Of a stretch of DNA of 43,793 bases, positions 15,761-26,283 are shown one piece after another. The DNA comes from Deltaproteobacteria bacterium (GTDB lineage Bacteria > Desulfobacterota > Syntrophia > Syntrophales > JACQWR01): positions 1 to 43,793 of the forward strand of contig JAPLJV010000024.1 of the NCBI GenBank assembly GCA_026388415.1, written 5' to 3'. The position numbers and the translations under genes were made by a program. How positions within the stretch are numbered: the stretch's first letter is position 1; each line of letters starts with the position of its first letter. The notes beneath the pieces were generated by a model. That model was not told the DNA's origin, made no database searches, and saw nothing but the letters and a program-made list of their open reading frames with translations.

Positions 15761-17047
15761 TCATTCTTCCATGTAAGGTTTTATTAGTAAGTTCCATTCC
15801 CGTTCAGATTTACAATCCTTATTTCCAACATAACAATGTGAAAAGTGTTTAGTATCGAAAAAATATAAGGATTCTCCAAAGGTTCTATTTTCATTTACAT
15901 CCGATAATTCTTTTATACTATATTCTACTACATTTTTTTTATTACAATAATCAGTTTTAACCAGATGAAAACATTTATTCAGTTTATAATTATAGTGGTT
16001 ACGTTGGTTAATTACCATAAATCCGTTTTCAGTATTTATTGTTACTTGACCTACACCACCATATTTGTTTTTAAACACTTCTTCACATCGTTTTCCACAT
16101 TCCTCCTGAAATTTGTAATTTTCCTTGATTGAAGAGGAAGAAACATTGAAAGGTAAAATGTTCTCATAATAACTCTTGGATAACAAGACTTCCCCTGTAT
16201 CAACCTTCAAAACCTTTGTTACCTGACTATTATCATAAATCATTCTGAGGACAACTATATCCAGATTTAAGATTTTACCTAATTTGAAGGTCTCACTGTC
16301 TGTGATACCTGATGATGACAATTTTTGTTCATCCAATATTTTTTTAAGATGTTTTCTTTCGACTACTTTGTATTTTTCTCCAAGTTCGATAATATTATTC
16401 CATTCAATTTGGTCGTAAAATAGATTTTCCTCTCTATTCTCAACAGACTCCCTACTACGTTCATCTAAATTGTTAATTTTGACATCCAAGATGATACCAA
16501 CTGTAATGTCTTTTTTATCTTGAAGGGAAATTTTATGAAGAGAAACACTCAAATCCCAACACCATTCACAATTCTTTGTTGAATTATCAATTTCTTGTAA
16601 CCGACGAGTTCTTATTTTACCTTCTAATTCCTCATTTATTTTTTGAATTCGTCTTTTTGGTTCCAGATCACGGTCTAATTCTTTGAAGTATTGATTTATA
16701 ATGTCTTGGTCCAAAGTGATTTTCACTTTTTCACACATTCTCCTACCAACTTTTGTATTACTAATAACCTTAATCTTCATATAATTATCAATGACATCCA
16801 TGATATGAGTTATATCACAATCTTCGGGTCTTCTCCAATCCGTTTTTGACTTAACAATACCATTTTCTATTGACTTCATCCTTAGTGAATCTGTGAATTT
16901 CTTTAATTCATCCTTATTATTCATATCACCTGTATATACCATACAATATTCACCTTGAATCGTTTTCGGTTTTGAAAAACAGATTGAAGGAAACGAAACA
17001 ATGATAATAGTCAATAATATCAAAAGATATTTGGATTTATTTTTCAT
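15761..17047 (-). CDS. Exported CsgG-like-domain protein in AT-rich island
   Basis: 428 aa from ATG 17047, chosen for the AGAGGA site just upstream and because it opens a clean signal peptide (MKNKSKYLLILLTIII...CFSKPK, cleavage about 25). An upstream GTG (17080) would overlap the previous stop. A CsgG/TolB-like segment at about 222-290 shows KYKVVERKHLKKILDEQKLS and VLKVDTGEVLLS. The N-terminal ~200 residues with several Cys and the C-terminal 130 (six or more Cys) are unrecognised. Likely periplasmic; pore-forming secretion activity as in CsgG is not shown. Base composition is strikingly AT-rich compared with neighbours, pointing to transfer. Confidence 0.65.
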   Translation of the reverse strand: MKNKSKYLLILLTIIIVSFPSICFSKPKTIQGEYCMVYTGDMNNKDELKKFTDSLRMKSIENGIVKSKTDWRRPEDCDITHIMDVIDNYMKIKVISNTKVGRRMCEKVKITLDQDIINQYFKELDRDLEPKRRIQKINEELEGKIRTRRLQEIDNSTKNCEWCWDLSVSLHKISLQDKKDITVGIILDVKINNLDERSRESVENREENLFYDQIEWNNIIELGEKYKVVERKHLKKILDEQKLSSSGITDSETFKLGKILNLDIVVLRMIYDNSQVTKVLKVDTGEVLLSKSYYENILPFNVSSSSIKENYKFQEECGKRCEEVFKNKYGGVGQVTINTENGFMVINQRNHYNYKLNKCFHLVKTDYCNKKNVVEYSIKELSDVNENRTFGESLYFFDTKHFSHCYVGNKDCKSEREWNLLIKPYMEE

Positions 17048-17076
17048 AAGTCCTCTGGTTTGATGAAATATATTAA

Positions 17077-17441
17077 TCACGGAAGATAACTCTCATTATA
17101 CATTACAGGTATTTTTGTAAATCCAACCATAACAGAACAATGTAATCTTTTACACCCGTCTGTAAGTCCATATTTATATGAACTATTACAATCATTCTTT
17201 ACGACATTGACAGGAGGGATAAAATCACCCTTCTCAATACCTCTTATAATTCCTTATCACCAAAAATTGGAACTCCATAACCTCTTATATGTGGATATAT
17301 TTCCAAAATGTTTATAAGAAGAACTTCCGGTGATGGTTCAAAGGAATAATGTTCCTGTATTGAAGGTATCTTTGGAAGAGGTAATTCTTCAATCCATTCA
17401 TCAGGATAATCAAAACTATAACCAAGTCTTTCTATTTTCAT
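17077..17441 (-). pseudogene. Frameshifted ParB-like-domain gene
   Basis: From ATG 17441 the frame reads MKIERLGYSFDYPDEWIEEL to KEL and stops at 17244-17246. Shifting by one base at that point continues as IRGIEKGDFIPPVNVVKNDC and YGLTDGCKRLHCSVMVGFTK, IPVMY, to a TGA at 17077-17079. The joined protein resembles a ParB/sulfiredoxin-like domain: IPPV strand, then DGxxRL and GFTKIPV. One missing A (TTAATA to TTATA) would explain the break. The 5' end directly abuts a REP copy and lacks a ribosome site. Same AT-rich composition as the CsgG-like gene it precedes by overlap. Confidence 0.6.
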
Positions 17442-17452
17442 TTTACTTTGGA

Positions 17453-18393
17453 TATTCCGGGGACATAATACCATTTAATGGCATTCCCCTGCAGGCAATT
17501 GGCCTTATGTCTCCAGCAGCACCGATTACGCATCCGGGGTTCACGCGCAGGTTGACTATTGCCAACGCCAGAATGCCGGCCACTTCCCATTTTCCGCTCA
17601 TGGAATAACCCCCTTCGCTTTTTTCTGTCGCGGCGCAATTTGTTCCGGGCGCACAATACCATTTTCCGGCTTGCTCTTCACTGGTCTTCCCCGCTTCCCG
17701 GGCTTTAGAGTGCGGCCGGTCAAGTGCTCAAGCGATGCGATGAATGATGGATCTCCCGCCGGGCGGCCTGTCCTCGTTGCCAGGCGAAGCGCTTCCGGCT
17801 GCCGATTCTCCGCATCCGCAAGGAACGTCTGCCAATCCTCAACAAGGCCCAGTAAAGTCCTGTCGGCAACCAGGATATCCGTTTCAGCCTGGCCGGTATG
17901 ATAGGCGGCGCTGGACCAGGGATAGTCCCAGGCTGCCTTGACCATGCCGGCACGAACGGGATTTGTTTCCACATAATGCGCGGCAGCAATCAGGTGGCGC
18001 TCATCGAGCACACAGGAACTGAATCTCCCCTGAAAAAGATAGCCGCGCACGCCATCGGCAAAATTCTTCATGCGGGTATATTTTCGGTGGGCTTCTCCGA
18101 AACCTCGGGCAAAAGATGTCTCTTCCCTGGGCACGGCGATGAAGTGGACGTGATTTGTCATGAGGCACCAGGAGAGAATTTCCACCCCGAAACGCTCTGT
18201 CTCTTCCTTGACGTGCTGCAAGTAGCAGAGCCTGTCCGCATCGCTCTGGAAGACAGCCATAGAACGGACACCCCGCTGGGTTAGGTGGTGCGGATGACCG
18301 ACAGCGATTATTCGAGATATTCGAGCCATGGTGGGAATGCTAACAGTTTCACAGGGGGATGTCAATGGTAAATTGTATTATGTCCCCGGAATA
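17453..18393 (-). mobile_element. RAYT element bounded by inverted REPs
   Basis: The intact transposase gene is enclosed by TATTCCGGGGACATAAT (17453-17469) and its complement (18377-18393). A degenerate second REP (CTTATGTCTCCAG, 17504-17516) sits inside the left end, mirroring the REPIN at 15477. A further decayed copy (TTCCGGGCGCACAATACCAT, near 17642) lies at the 3' end of the gene. Confidence 0.75.
17598..18329 (-). CDS. REP-associated tyrosine transposase (Y1 family)
   Basis: 243 aa from ATG 18329 (MARISRII); a longer frame begins at 18365 but the truncated copy at 14971 shares the MARIS start context. The single-domain Y1 HUH transposase (IS200/RAYT type) shows HHLTQRGV near 12-19, the HUH pair in TNHVHFIAVP near 57-66 and the catalytic-Tyr helix in HLIAAAHYVETNPVRAGM near 112-129. 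It nicks and rejoins single-stranded REP hairpins. The C-terminal 40 residues are basic and partly encoded by decayed REP sequence. Confidence 0.9.
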   Translation of the reverse strand: MARISRIIAVGHPHHLTQRGVRSMAVFQSDADRLCYLQHVKEETERFGVEILSWCLMTNHVHFIAVPREETSFARGFGEAHRKYTRMKNFADGVRGYLFQGRFSSCVLDERHLIAAAHYVETNPVRAGMVKAAWDYPWSSAAYHTGQAETDILVADRTLLGLVEDWQTFLADAENRQPEALRLATRTGRPAGDPSFIASLEHLTGRTLKPGKRGRPVKSKPENGIVRPEQIAPRQKKAKGVIP

Positions 18394-18472
18394 TACTCGG
18401 AATATACTCTGTTAAGCTGACTTTACATATTGCACGTTAATTTGTTAATCGTCATTGACAATTATGGCATAT

Positions 18473-18898
18473 TTATTTTGCTTTGTAAGGCAGCGCCTCC
18501 ATCGGCAGAAGGCCGGCTAAGGCTTCGAATTCCGGATCTTGATGAATGAGGATCGCTTGGTTCTGGATGGCATATGCGGCAACAATAGCATCCGCCAACG
18601 ACACATGATGTTCCGCCTTCAGCCGGGCCGCAGTCAAGAGGATCTGCTCATTCATGTCCCACAGAATTGCCGCCGGCAATTGTCTGATGAGGGCATAACG
18701 GCGATCAGCCTCCGCCCGCCCTGCTTCCCGGAGGCTGATGTAGTAAGTCTCCATCAGAACCGGCCAGGGCAGCAGTGTTCCCACCAGCCTCAGGACCGTC
18801 TCCACGCGATCGCTTCCTTCTTCATCCTCGATGAAGGTCAAAAGCGCCGAGGTGTCCAGAAGGTAAACATTAGTTTCCAATGCGGTCGCCGGCGACAT
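18473..18898 (-). CDS. vapC: PIN-domain ribonuclease toxin (VapC-like)
   Basis: 141 aa PIN domain. The first acidic residue is in YLLDTSALL (about 13-21), a middle Glu in MET, and the later acidic pair in SLADAIVAA (about 101-109) and HQDPEFEAL. VapC toxins cut tRNA or rRNA at single sites. It starts 1 bp after the stop of an AbrB-type gene, the standard antitoxin-first order. It lies beside the RAYT element and just before parA. Confidence 0.87.
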   Translation of the reverse strand: MSPATALETNVYLLDTSALLTFIEDEEGSDRVETVLRLVGTLLPWPVLMETYYISLREAGRAEADRRYALIRQLPAAILWDMNEQILLTAARLKAEHHVSLADAIVAAYAIQNQAILIHQDPEFEALAGLLPMEALPYKAK

Positions 18899-18899
18899 C

Positions 18900-19136
18900 T
18901 CAGGTTTTTTCCTCGCTGACGAGATCGGCGCGACGTTCTGTCAACAGACGGTCAACCAGCTTCTGACCGCGCCCACGTCCCCGCAGAGACGCGACAGAAT
19001 CCAGCGGCACCGGGACGACACGGATTGTCTCGCCGTCATCGAGCCAGGCCAGATGCACCTGGCCGGTTATGTGGTAACGCTTCCTGATGGCCGCGGGGAT
19101 AACCGTCTGTCCGCGTTTTGTTACGGCTGTTTGCAT
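18900..19136 (-). CDS. vapB: AbrB/SpoVT-type antitoxin (VapB-like)
   Basis: 78 aa. An N-terminal swapped-hairpin AbrB DNA-binding domain (TKRGQTVIPAAIRKRY, about 6-21) is followed by an Arg/Gly-rich linker and a C-terminal toxin-binding tail (VDRLLTERRADL). Strong ribosome site AAGGAGG 7 nt before the ATG. It would bind its own promoter and neutralise the adjacent PIN toxin. Confidence 0.87.
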   Translation of the reverse strand: MQTAVTKRGQTVIPAAIRKRYHITGQVHLAWLDDGETIRVVPVPLDSVASLRGRGRGQKLVDRLLTERRADLVSEEKT

Positions 19137-19311
19137 AATTGACCTCCTTCTTTAAGATTCTACAAGACATTTTTATAAAATGCAAGCCGTGAAAAGCATG
19201 ATCTGCTGCACTTTCCCCGCCGTGAAAATACTTATATATAAAAATATCAATTTATGCTATTGAGGCTACCATTCAGCTCGATAAAGGAACTATTTTCATA
19301 CCTGAAAAATA

Positions 19312-20082
19312 ATGAATAAAATTATATGTATTGCCAATCAAAAAGGTGGCGTCGGCAAGACGACGACGGCCATCAATCTGTCCGCTTCTATTGCCACGGC
19401 GGAAAAGAAGACCCTCTTGATTGATTGCGATTCACAAGGCAATGCCAGCAGCGGCCTAGGCGTAAATCAGGACCTGATCAGAGAAAAAAATTTCTACCAT
19501 GCCTTGATCGGCGACCTGCCCCTGAGAGATGTCATTCTGCCCACGGCGGTGCCGAATCTGGACATCGTACCCTGCAATCGCGATCTGGTCGGCGTGGAGG
19601 TGGAGTTTGTCGCTATCCAGAATCGCGAGAAGCAACTGCGCACTCTATTGCAACAGTTGGATGTTGTTTATGATTTTATTATTATTGACTGTCCCCCCTC
19701 GCTGGGGTTTTTGACCGTCAATGCGATGGTGGCCTCTGATTATCTAATTGTGCCGCTGCAATGCGAGTATTTCGCCATGGAGGGTCTGGGGCACCTGATC
19801 AATACTGTCCGGTTGATCAAGGCCAAACTGAATCCCTCCCTGACCCTCGGGGGTATCCTTTTGACCATGTATGACACCAGAAATCTGCTGTCGCGGCGGG
19901 TCAGCGAAGATGTGAGGAAATATTTTGGCGATAAGGTATTTAATGTCGTCATCCCCAGGAATGTCCGGCTGTCCGAGAGTCCCAGCCACGGCTTGCCGAT
20001 CATCCTTTATGATATCAAGTCGCGGGGTGCGATTGCCTATATGGAGCTGGCACAGGAAATACTTTCCAACGGGAGGCTATAG
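19312..20082 (+). CDS. parA: ParA chromosome-partitioning ATPase
   Basis: 256 aa, without the extra N-terminal HTH of plasmid type Ia ParA. Deviant Walker A KGGVGKTTT (about 11-19), Walker A' with LIDCDSQGN (about 36-44) and Walker B IIIDCPPS (about 121-128). ATP-bound dimers coat the nucleoid and drive segregation of ParB-parS complexes. It is directly followed by parB with no spacer (stop 20080-20082, ATG 20083) and is the first gene of the origin cluster. Confidence 0.96.
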   Translation: MNKIICIANQKGGVGKTTTAINLSASIATAEKKTLLIDCDSQGNASSGLGVNQDLIREKNFYHALIGDLPLRDVILPTAVPNLDIVPCNRDLVGVEVEFVAIQNREKQLRTLLQQLDVVYDFIIIDCPPSLGFLTVNAMVASDYLIVPLQCEYFAMEGLGHLINTVRLIKAKLNPSLTLGGILLTMYDTRNLLSRRVSEDVRKYFGDKVFNVVIPRNVRLSESPSHGLPIILYDIKSRGAIAYMELAQEILSNGRL

Positions 20083-20934
20083 ATGCCGCAGAAAAACTCA
20101 CTCGGCAAGGGTCTGGGGGCAATCTTGTCTTCTGCTGTTGACGATCTAAATACGAGGCCAACGTTTATAATTTGTGGTATAGAGGAACTCTACCCGAATC
20201 GTTTTCAGCCCCGCAAGGACTTTAATGATGAAGCTCAACAGCAATTGGTTGCTTCCCTGAAGCAATCCGGCATCATCCAGCCCATCGTCGTGAGAAAAAC
20301 CGAGAAGGGTTATGAAATTATCGCGGGCGAGCGGCGCTGGCGGGCGGCACAGGCGGCGCGTTTTCAAGATGTGCCGATTATTATCCGGGAAGCAGGAGAT
20401 ATGGAAGTCGCGGAGCTATCCCTGGTGGAAAACATTCAGCGTGAGGAGCTTAACGCCGTAGAAGAGGCCAACGCTTATCAGACCCTGATGGACAAGTTTG
20501 GCCTTTCTCAGGAAGATCTTTCCACGCGGGTGGGCAAGGACCGATCCACTATTGCCAATACCGTGCGCCTCCTGAAATTGCCTCCGGAAGCCAAGACGTC
20601 TCTGATAGAAAAAAAAATTACCCCCGGCCATGCCCGCTCGCTCCTGGCGCTCAACTCGGCCCAGGAGCAGATGCAAGTTCTGCATCTTATTGTTAAAAAA
20701 GGTTTAAATGTCCGCGAGACGGAACGTCTGATAAAAAGTCTTAAGGAAGCACCGGACGGACGGACGAAGGCGCCTGCCGATCCCCAGATTGTGGAACTGG
20801 AAAAGAAGCTGTCGGCCCGCATGATGGCGAAGGTGCGCATCAAATACGGTAAAAAACTGGGTGCAATCGAGATTATATTTTCCGGCAAGGAAGAATTTAA
20901 CCGCCTGATGAATATTCTCACGGGGGCAGATTAA
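20083..20934 (+). CDS. parB: ParB chromosome-partitioning CTPase/DNA-binding protein
   Basis: 283 aa. The N-terminal CTPase motif shows GERRWRAAQ (about 86-94) and ENIQREELN (about 118-126), then the central HTH (LSTRVGKDRSTIANTVRLLK, about 145-164) and a C-terminal dimerisation domain after an acidic/Lys linker. The last codons and stop (GAD*) are inside a GGGGCAGATT repeat (20921-20967). Its parS sites were not found in the window. Confidence 0.96.
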   Translation: MPQKNSLGKGLGAILSSAVDDLNTRPTFIICGIEELYPNRFQPRKDFNDEAQQQLVASLKQSGIIQPIVVRKTEKGYEIIAGERRWRAAQAARFQDVPIIIREAGDMEVAELSLVENIQREELNAVEEANAYQTLMDKFGLSQEDLSTRVGKDRSTIANTVRLLKLPPEAKTSLIEKKITPGHARSLLALNSAQEQMQVLHLIVKKGLNVRETERLIKSLKEAPDGRTKAPADPQIVELEKKLSARMMAKVRIKYGKKLGAIEIIFSGKEEFNRLMNILTGAD

Positions 20935-20967
20935 ATCTGGGGGAGGGGCTGATTTGCAATCTGTCCC
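20922..20967. repeat. REP-like inverted repeat carrying the parB stop
   Basis: GGGGCAGATT...AATCTGTCCCC: the left half contains the TAA of parB (20932-20934) within GGGGCAGATTAAATCTG, and the right half (20957-20967) is its near complement. Same family as the palindrome at 7473. Confidence 0.6.
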
Positions 20968-20990
20968 CACTGCCGCAATATTATTGATGT

Positions 20991-20999
20991 TGTTGATAA
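20991..20999 (-). promoter_or_regulatory. DnaA box upstream of dnaA
   Basis: TGTTGATAA, the complement of TTATCAACA, the same 9-mer found three times after dnaA. It lies 12 bp before the dnaA start, a place suited to autoregulation or to forming one half of a bipartite origin. Confidence 0.65.
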
Positions 21000-21011
21000 G
21001 GTGTTGGTAAA

Positions 21012-22358
21012 TTGGATCTATTGTGGGAAAAAAGCCTTAATATTATTAAGGAAAAAGTTAGTCAACAGAACTTTGATACCTGGATCAGGCCGATACGGAT
21101 AGCCACGTTGCAGGATAACAGCATAATATTATCCGTGCCGAACCGGTTTTTTAAAGACTGGCTGGAAGACAACTATCATACACTGATTAAGGATAGCCTG
21201 ACGTCTCTGGTGGGAACGACCATCCAAATTAGTTTTGAAATATCCCAACCCATGGAAAAAACACCTGAAACTTTAAATAATAGCCGCAGTAAGCACGACA
21301 GCAACTCGGCAGCCAAACAGTCAACGCACAGGATCAACCCGTCCCTCAATCAGCATTATTCTTTTGATCGCTTTATAGTTGGCACCAGCAATCAATTTGC
21401 CCACGCCGCCTCGGTCGCTGTTTCCGAAAAACCGGCAAAAAACTACAATCCTCTTTTTATCTACGGGGGGGTGGGCCTCGGGAAAACTCATTTACTAAAC
21501 GCTATCGGCCTTTCGATCACGGCCCTGCATCCGCATCTGAACGTACTTTACATATCGGCGGAGGCATTTATGAACGAACTGGTGAATGCCATCCGTTACG
21601 ACAAGATGCCGAAATTCAGGGAAAAATTCCGCCATATCGAGTGCCTGCTGATTGATGATATTCAGTTCATTGCCGGCAAGGACAGAACGCAGGAAGAGTT
21701 TTTCCATACTTTTAATACGCTCCACGATTCCGGTAAACAAATTGTCGTTACCAGCGATAAATTCCCCAAAGATATTCCTAATTTAGAAGGAAGATTACGT
21801 TCGCGCTTCGAATGGGGGCTGATTGCCGATATTCAACCGCCGGATATTGAAACCAAAATCGCCATTGTAGAAAAAAAGGCGCAGGAAAACAATATTGTCC
21901 TGCCGGGCAATGTGGCACACTATATGGCCTCCCGCGCCGAATCCAACATCAGGGAATTAGAAGGATATCTGATCCGGATGGCCGCTTATGCCTCTCTGAC
22001 GGGACGAGAAATTGATATCACCCTGGTCCAGGAAGTGCTAAAGAAGATCATCGAGACCGAAAAAGAAAAAATCACCATCGAAGATATAGTCAAGATTGTG
22101 GCCCATCATTTCGGATTGAAGATTCATGACCTGAAATCAGAGAAAAAAAATAAGAACCTGGCCTTTGCGCGACAAATCGCCATGTACTTGGCCCGACAGT
22201 TCACCTCTTCTTCTTTCCCTGATATTGGCCTGAAAATCGGCGGCAGAGATCATTCTACGGTTATATATGCCTGTAATAAAATTAAGAAGTTAAGAGACGT
22301 GGATGAAAACACCCGAACTACGCTGCAAAATCTGGGCGATCTGCTTCGCAAAGGATAA
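21012..22358 (+). CDS. dnaA: Replication initiator DnaA
   Basis: 448 aa with TTG start (MDLLWEKSL). Domain I 1-80, short linker, AAA+ domain III with Walker A GGVGLGKTH (about 152-160), Walker B LLIDDIQF (about 211-218) and sensor VVTSDKFP, and domain IV with the DnaA signature GRDHSTVIYACNKI (about 413-426). It opens oriC when ATP-bound. The AAGGTG 5-6 nt upstream is a weak ribosome site. The DnaA boxes flanking the gene are its probable substrate. Confidence 0.97.
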   Translation: MDLLWEKSLNIIKEKVSQQNFDTWIRPIRIATLQDNSIILSVPNRFFKDWLEDNYHTLIKDSLTSLVGTTIQISFEISQPMEKTPETLNNSRSKHDSNSAAKQSTHRINPSLNQHYSFDRFIVGTSNQFAHAASVAVSEKPAKNYNPLFIYGGVGLGKTHLLNAIGLSITALHPHLNVLYISAEAFMNELVNAIRYDKMPKFREKFRHIECLLIDDIQFIAGKDRTQEEFFHTFNTLHDSGKQIVVTSDKFPKDIPNLEGRLRSRFEWGLIADIQPPDIETKIAIVEKKAQENNIVLPGNVAHYMASRAESNIRELEGYLIRMAAYASLTGREIDITLVQEVLKKIIETEKEKITIEDIVKIVAHHFGLKIHDLKSEKKNKNLAFARQIAMYLARQFTSSSFPDIGLKIGGRDHSTVIYACNKIKKLRDVDENTRTTLQNLGDLLRKG

Positions 22359-22579
22359 ACAATGACTGATTGGCTTGCTAAATTATTAGTCCAATTTTGT
22401 TATCAACATAACCTGACAGTTATCAACATTCCCCGGCCACAGTCTATCCACATACTAATTTCATGTAATACATTGATACAATATGATTATTTCTAATTTT
22501 AACCATTATCAACAGCCTATTTTACTACTACTATACTTTTATAATAGGAAATCATAAATAAGAAAGGAGTCATAGAATC
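22359..22579. other. Replication origin (oriC) candidate
   Basis: 221-bp AT-rich intergenic region between dnaA and dnaN. Four same-orientation DnaA boxes: TTATCAACA at 22400-22408, 22420-22428 and 22506-22514, and CTATCCACA at 22444-22452. The first two are spaced 20 bp. An AT-rich stretch (22453-22560) is the likely unwinding element. With the inverted box before dnaA the layout is bipartite. Confidence 0.85.
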
Positions 22580-23710
22580 ATGGAATTTCATATCCAGAGA
22601 AACACCCTTTTAGCGGGCATCAGAAAAACTTTAGGCATTGTAGAAAAGAAAACGACCATGCCCATTCTGAACAATGTCTTGCTGCGCGTCCACAGTAACA
22701 AAATTACCATTATTGCCACTGACATTGAGATAACTCTGGTTTCCCATTACGCGGCAGAGGTATTGTCGGAAGGGGAGGTCACCGTATCGGCAAAAAAATT
22801 ATATGAAATGATGCGGGAAATTCCGGATGGATTAGTCAAGGTTAAAAAAAATGACGCTAATTTATTAACCATTTCCTGCCAAAAGGCTGTTTACCGCATT
22901 AGTGGCATGTCGGCCGAGGAATTCCCCAGTGTTGCCGAGGATGAAGACTTACCGTTATTCAAACTGGATAGCAAAGTTTTTACGGAACTGATTACTAAAT
23001 CTTTTTTTGCTACTTCCACCGATGAGACGCGGCCTAATTTGACCGGCGCTTATTTGGAGATGGAAAACCAGCCGGAAGCGAATATCCTGAGAATGGTAGC
23101 AACGGACGGTCACCGTCTGGCTATAGTTACATCAATACCCTTGGGAAAAGAACGGGAGCAGATGTCAAATCTGTTCCCCAAGGGAATTATTATACCTCGC
23201 AAGGGATTGGTAGAAATCAAGAAGTTGCTTGAGGAAAATATTGGTGATATCGCGCTGGGTGTAGAGCGAAATATGTGTGTTATCAAAAGCATGGAAGTTG
23301 TTTTGAAGGTCAGCTTGATAGATGCTGAATTTCCTGATTATCATCGCGTGATTCCCCAGGAAAAAGGCATCGTCGTAACACTTGAGAAGGACAAAATACT
23401 GCACGCATTGAAGCGCATTAATGTAATATCGAGCGAAGGTTACGGGGGGGTGGTGGTGACTCTCAAAAATAACCTGATGGAGCTGAAATTTAAAGATGAT
23501 GATGTGGGTGAGGCGACCGATGAGATAGAGATAGAGTATAGTGGAGAGGAAATAGTGGTGGGCTATAACATCGGCTACTTTTTGAATGCCGTGGAAGTCA
23601 TTGATGAACAGAATGTGGCCCTTGAAATAGGCGTCAATAACAAACCCAGCGTCGTCAGGGGGGCAGGCAATGATCGCTACGCGTGTATTGTGATGCCGCT
23701 AAAATTGTAA
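22580..23710 (+). CDS. dnaN: DNA polymerase III beta sliding clamp
   Basis: 376 aa, three repeated clamp domains of about 120 residues each, ending in VMPLKL, the C-terminal MPxRL-type motif of the clamp. It encircles DNA and tethers Pol III and other partners. Ribosome site AAGGAGT 11 nt before ATG. It directly follows oriC; recF, often next, is absent and gyrB starts 24 bp later. Confidence 0.97.
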   Translation: MEFHIQRNTLLAGIRKTLGIVEKKTTMPILNNVLLRVHSNKITIIATDIEITLVSHYAAEVLSEGEVTVSAKKLYEMMREIPDGLVKVKKNDANLLTISCQKAVYRISGMSAEEFPSVAEDEDLPLFKLDSKVFTELITKSFFATSTDETRPNLTGAYLEMENQPEANILRMVATDGHRLAIVTSIPLGKEREQMSNLFPKGIIIPRKGLVEIKKLLEENIGDIALGVERNMCVIKSMEVVLKVSLIDAEFPDYHRVIPQEKGIVVTLEKDKILHALKRINVISSEGYGGVVVTLKNNLMELKFKDDDVGEATDEIEIEYSGEEIVVGYNIGYFLNAVEVIDEQNVALEIGVNNKPSVVRGAGNDRYACIVMPLKL

Positions 23711-23728
23711 AATAAACGAGAGGTATGA

Positions 23729-26212
<2,484 letters not shown>

Positions 26213-26225
26213 ATAACATATTACC

Positions 26226-26265
26226 AAGCCTGGAGGGACACGGCATGAGGTGACCCTCTTATCTG
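26226..26265. other. Hairpin between gyrB and gyrA
   Basis: GAGGGACAC and GTGACCCTC (8 of 9 pairing) flank an 8-nt loop around the minimal start-stop ATGAGGTGA preceded by GGAGG. It is a weak stem-loop in the gyrB-gyrA spacer without a T-run; it may limit readthrough or be incidental. Confidence 0.3.
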
Positions 26266-26283
26266 CTATTATTAAGGAGATTT

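Noticed and set aside
14971-18393. The cluster of 17-bp REPs as a CRISPR array
   Set aside because: Copies alternate in orientation and are hundreds of bases apart with gene fragments between them; spacing is not regular.
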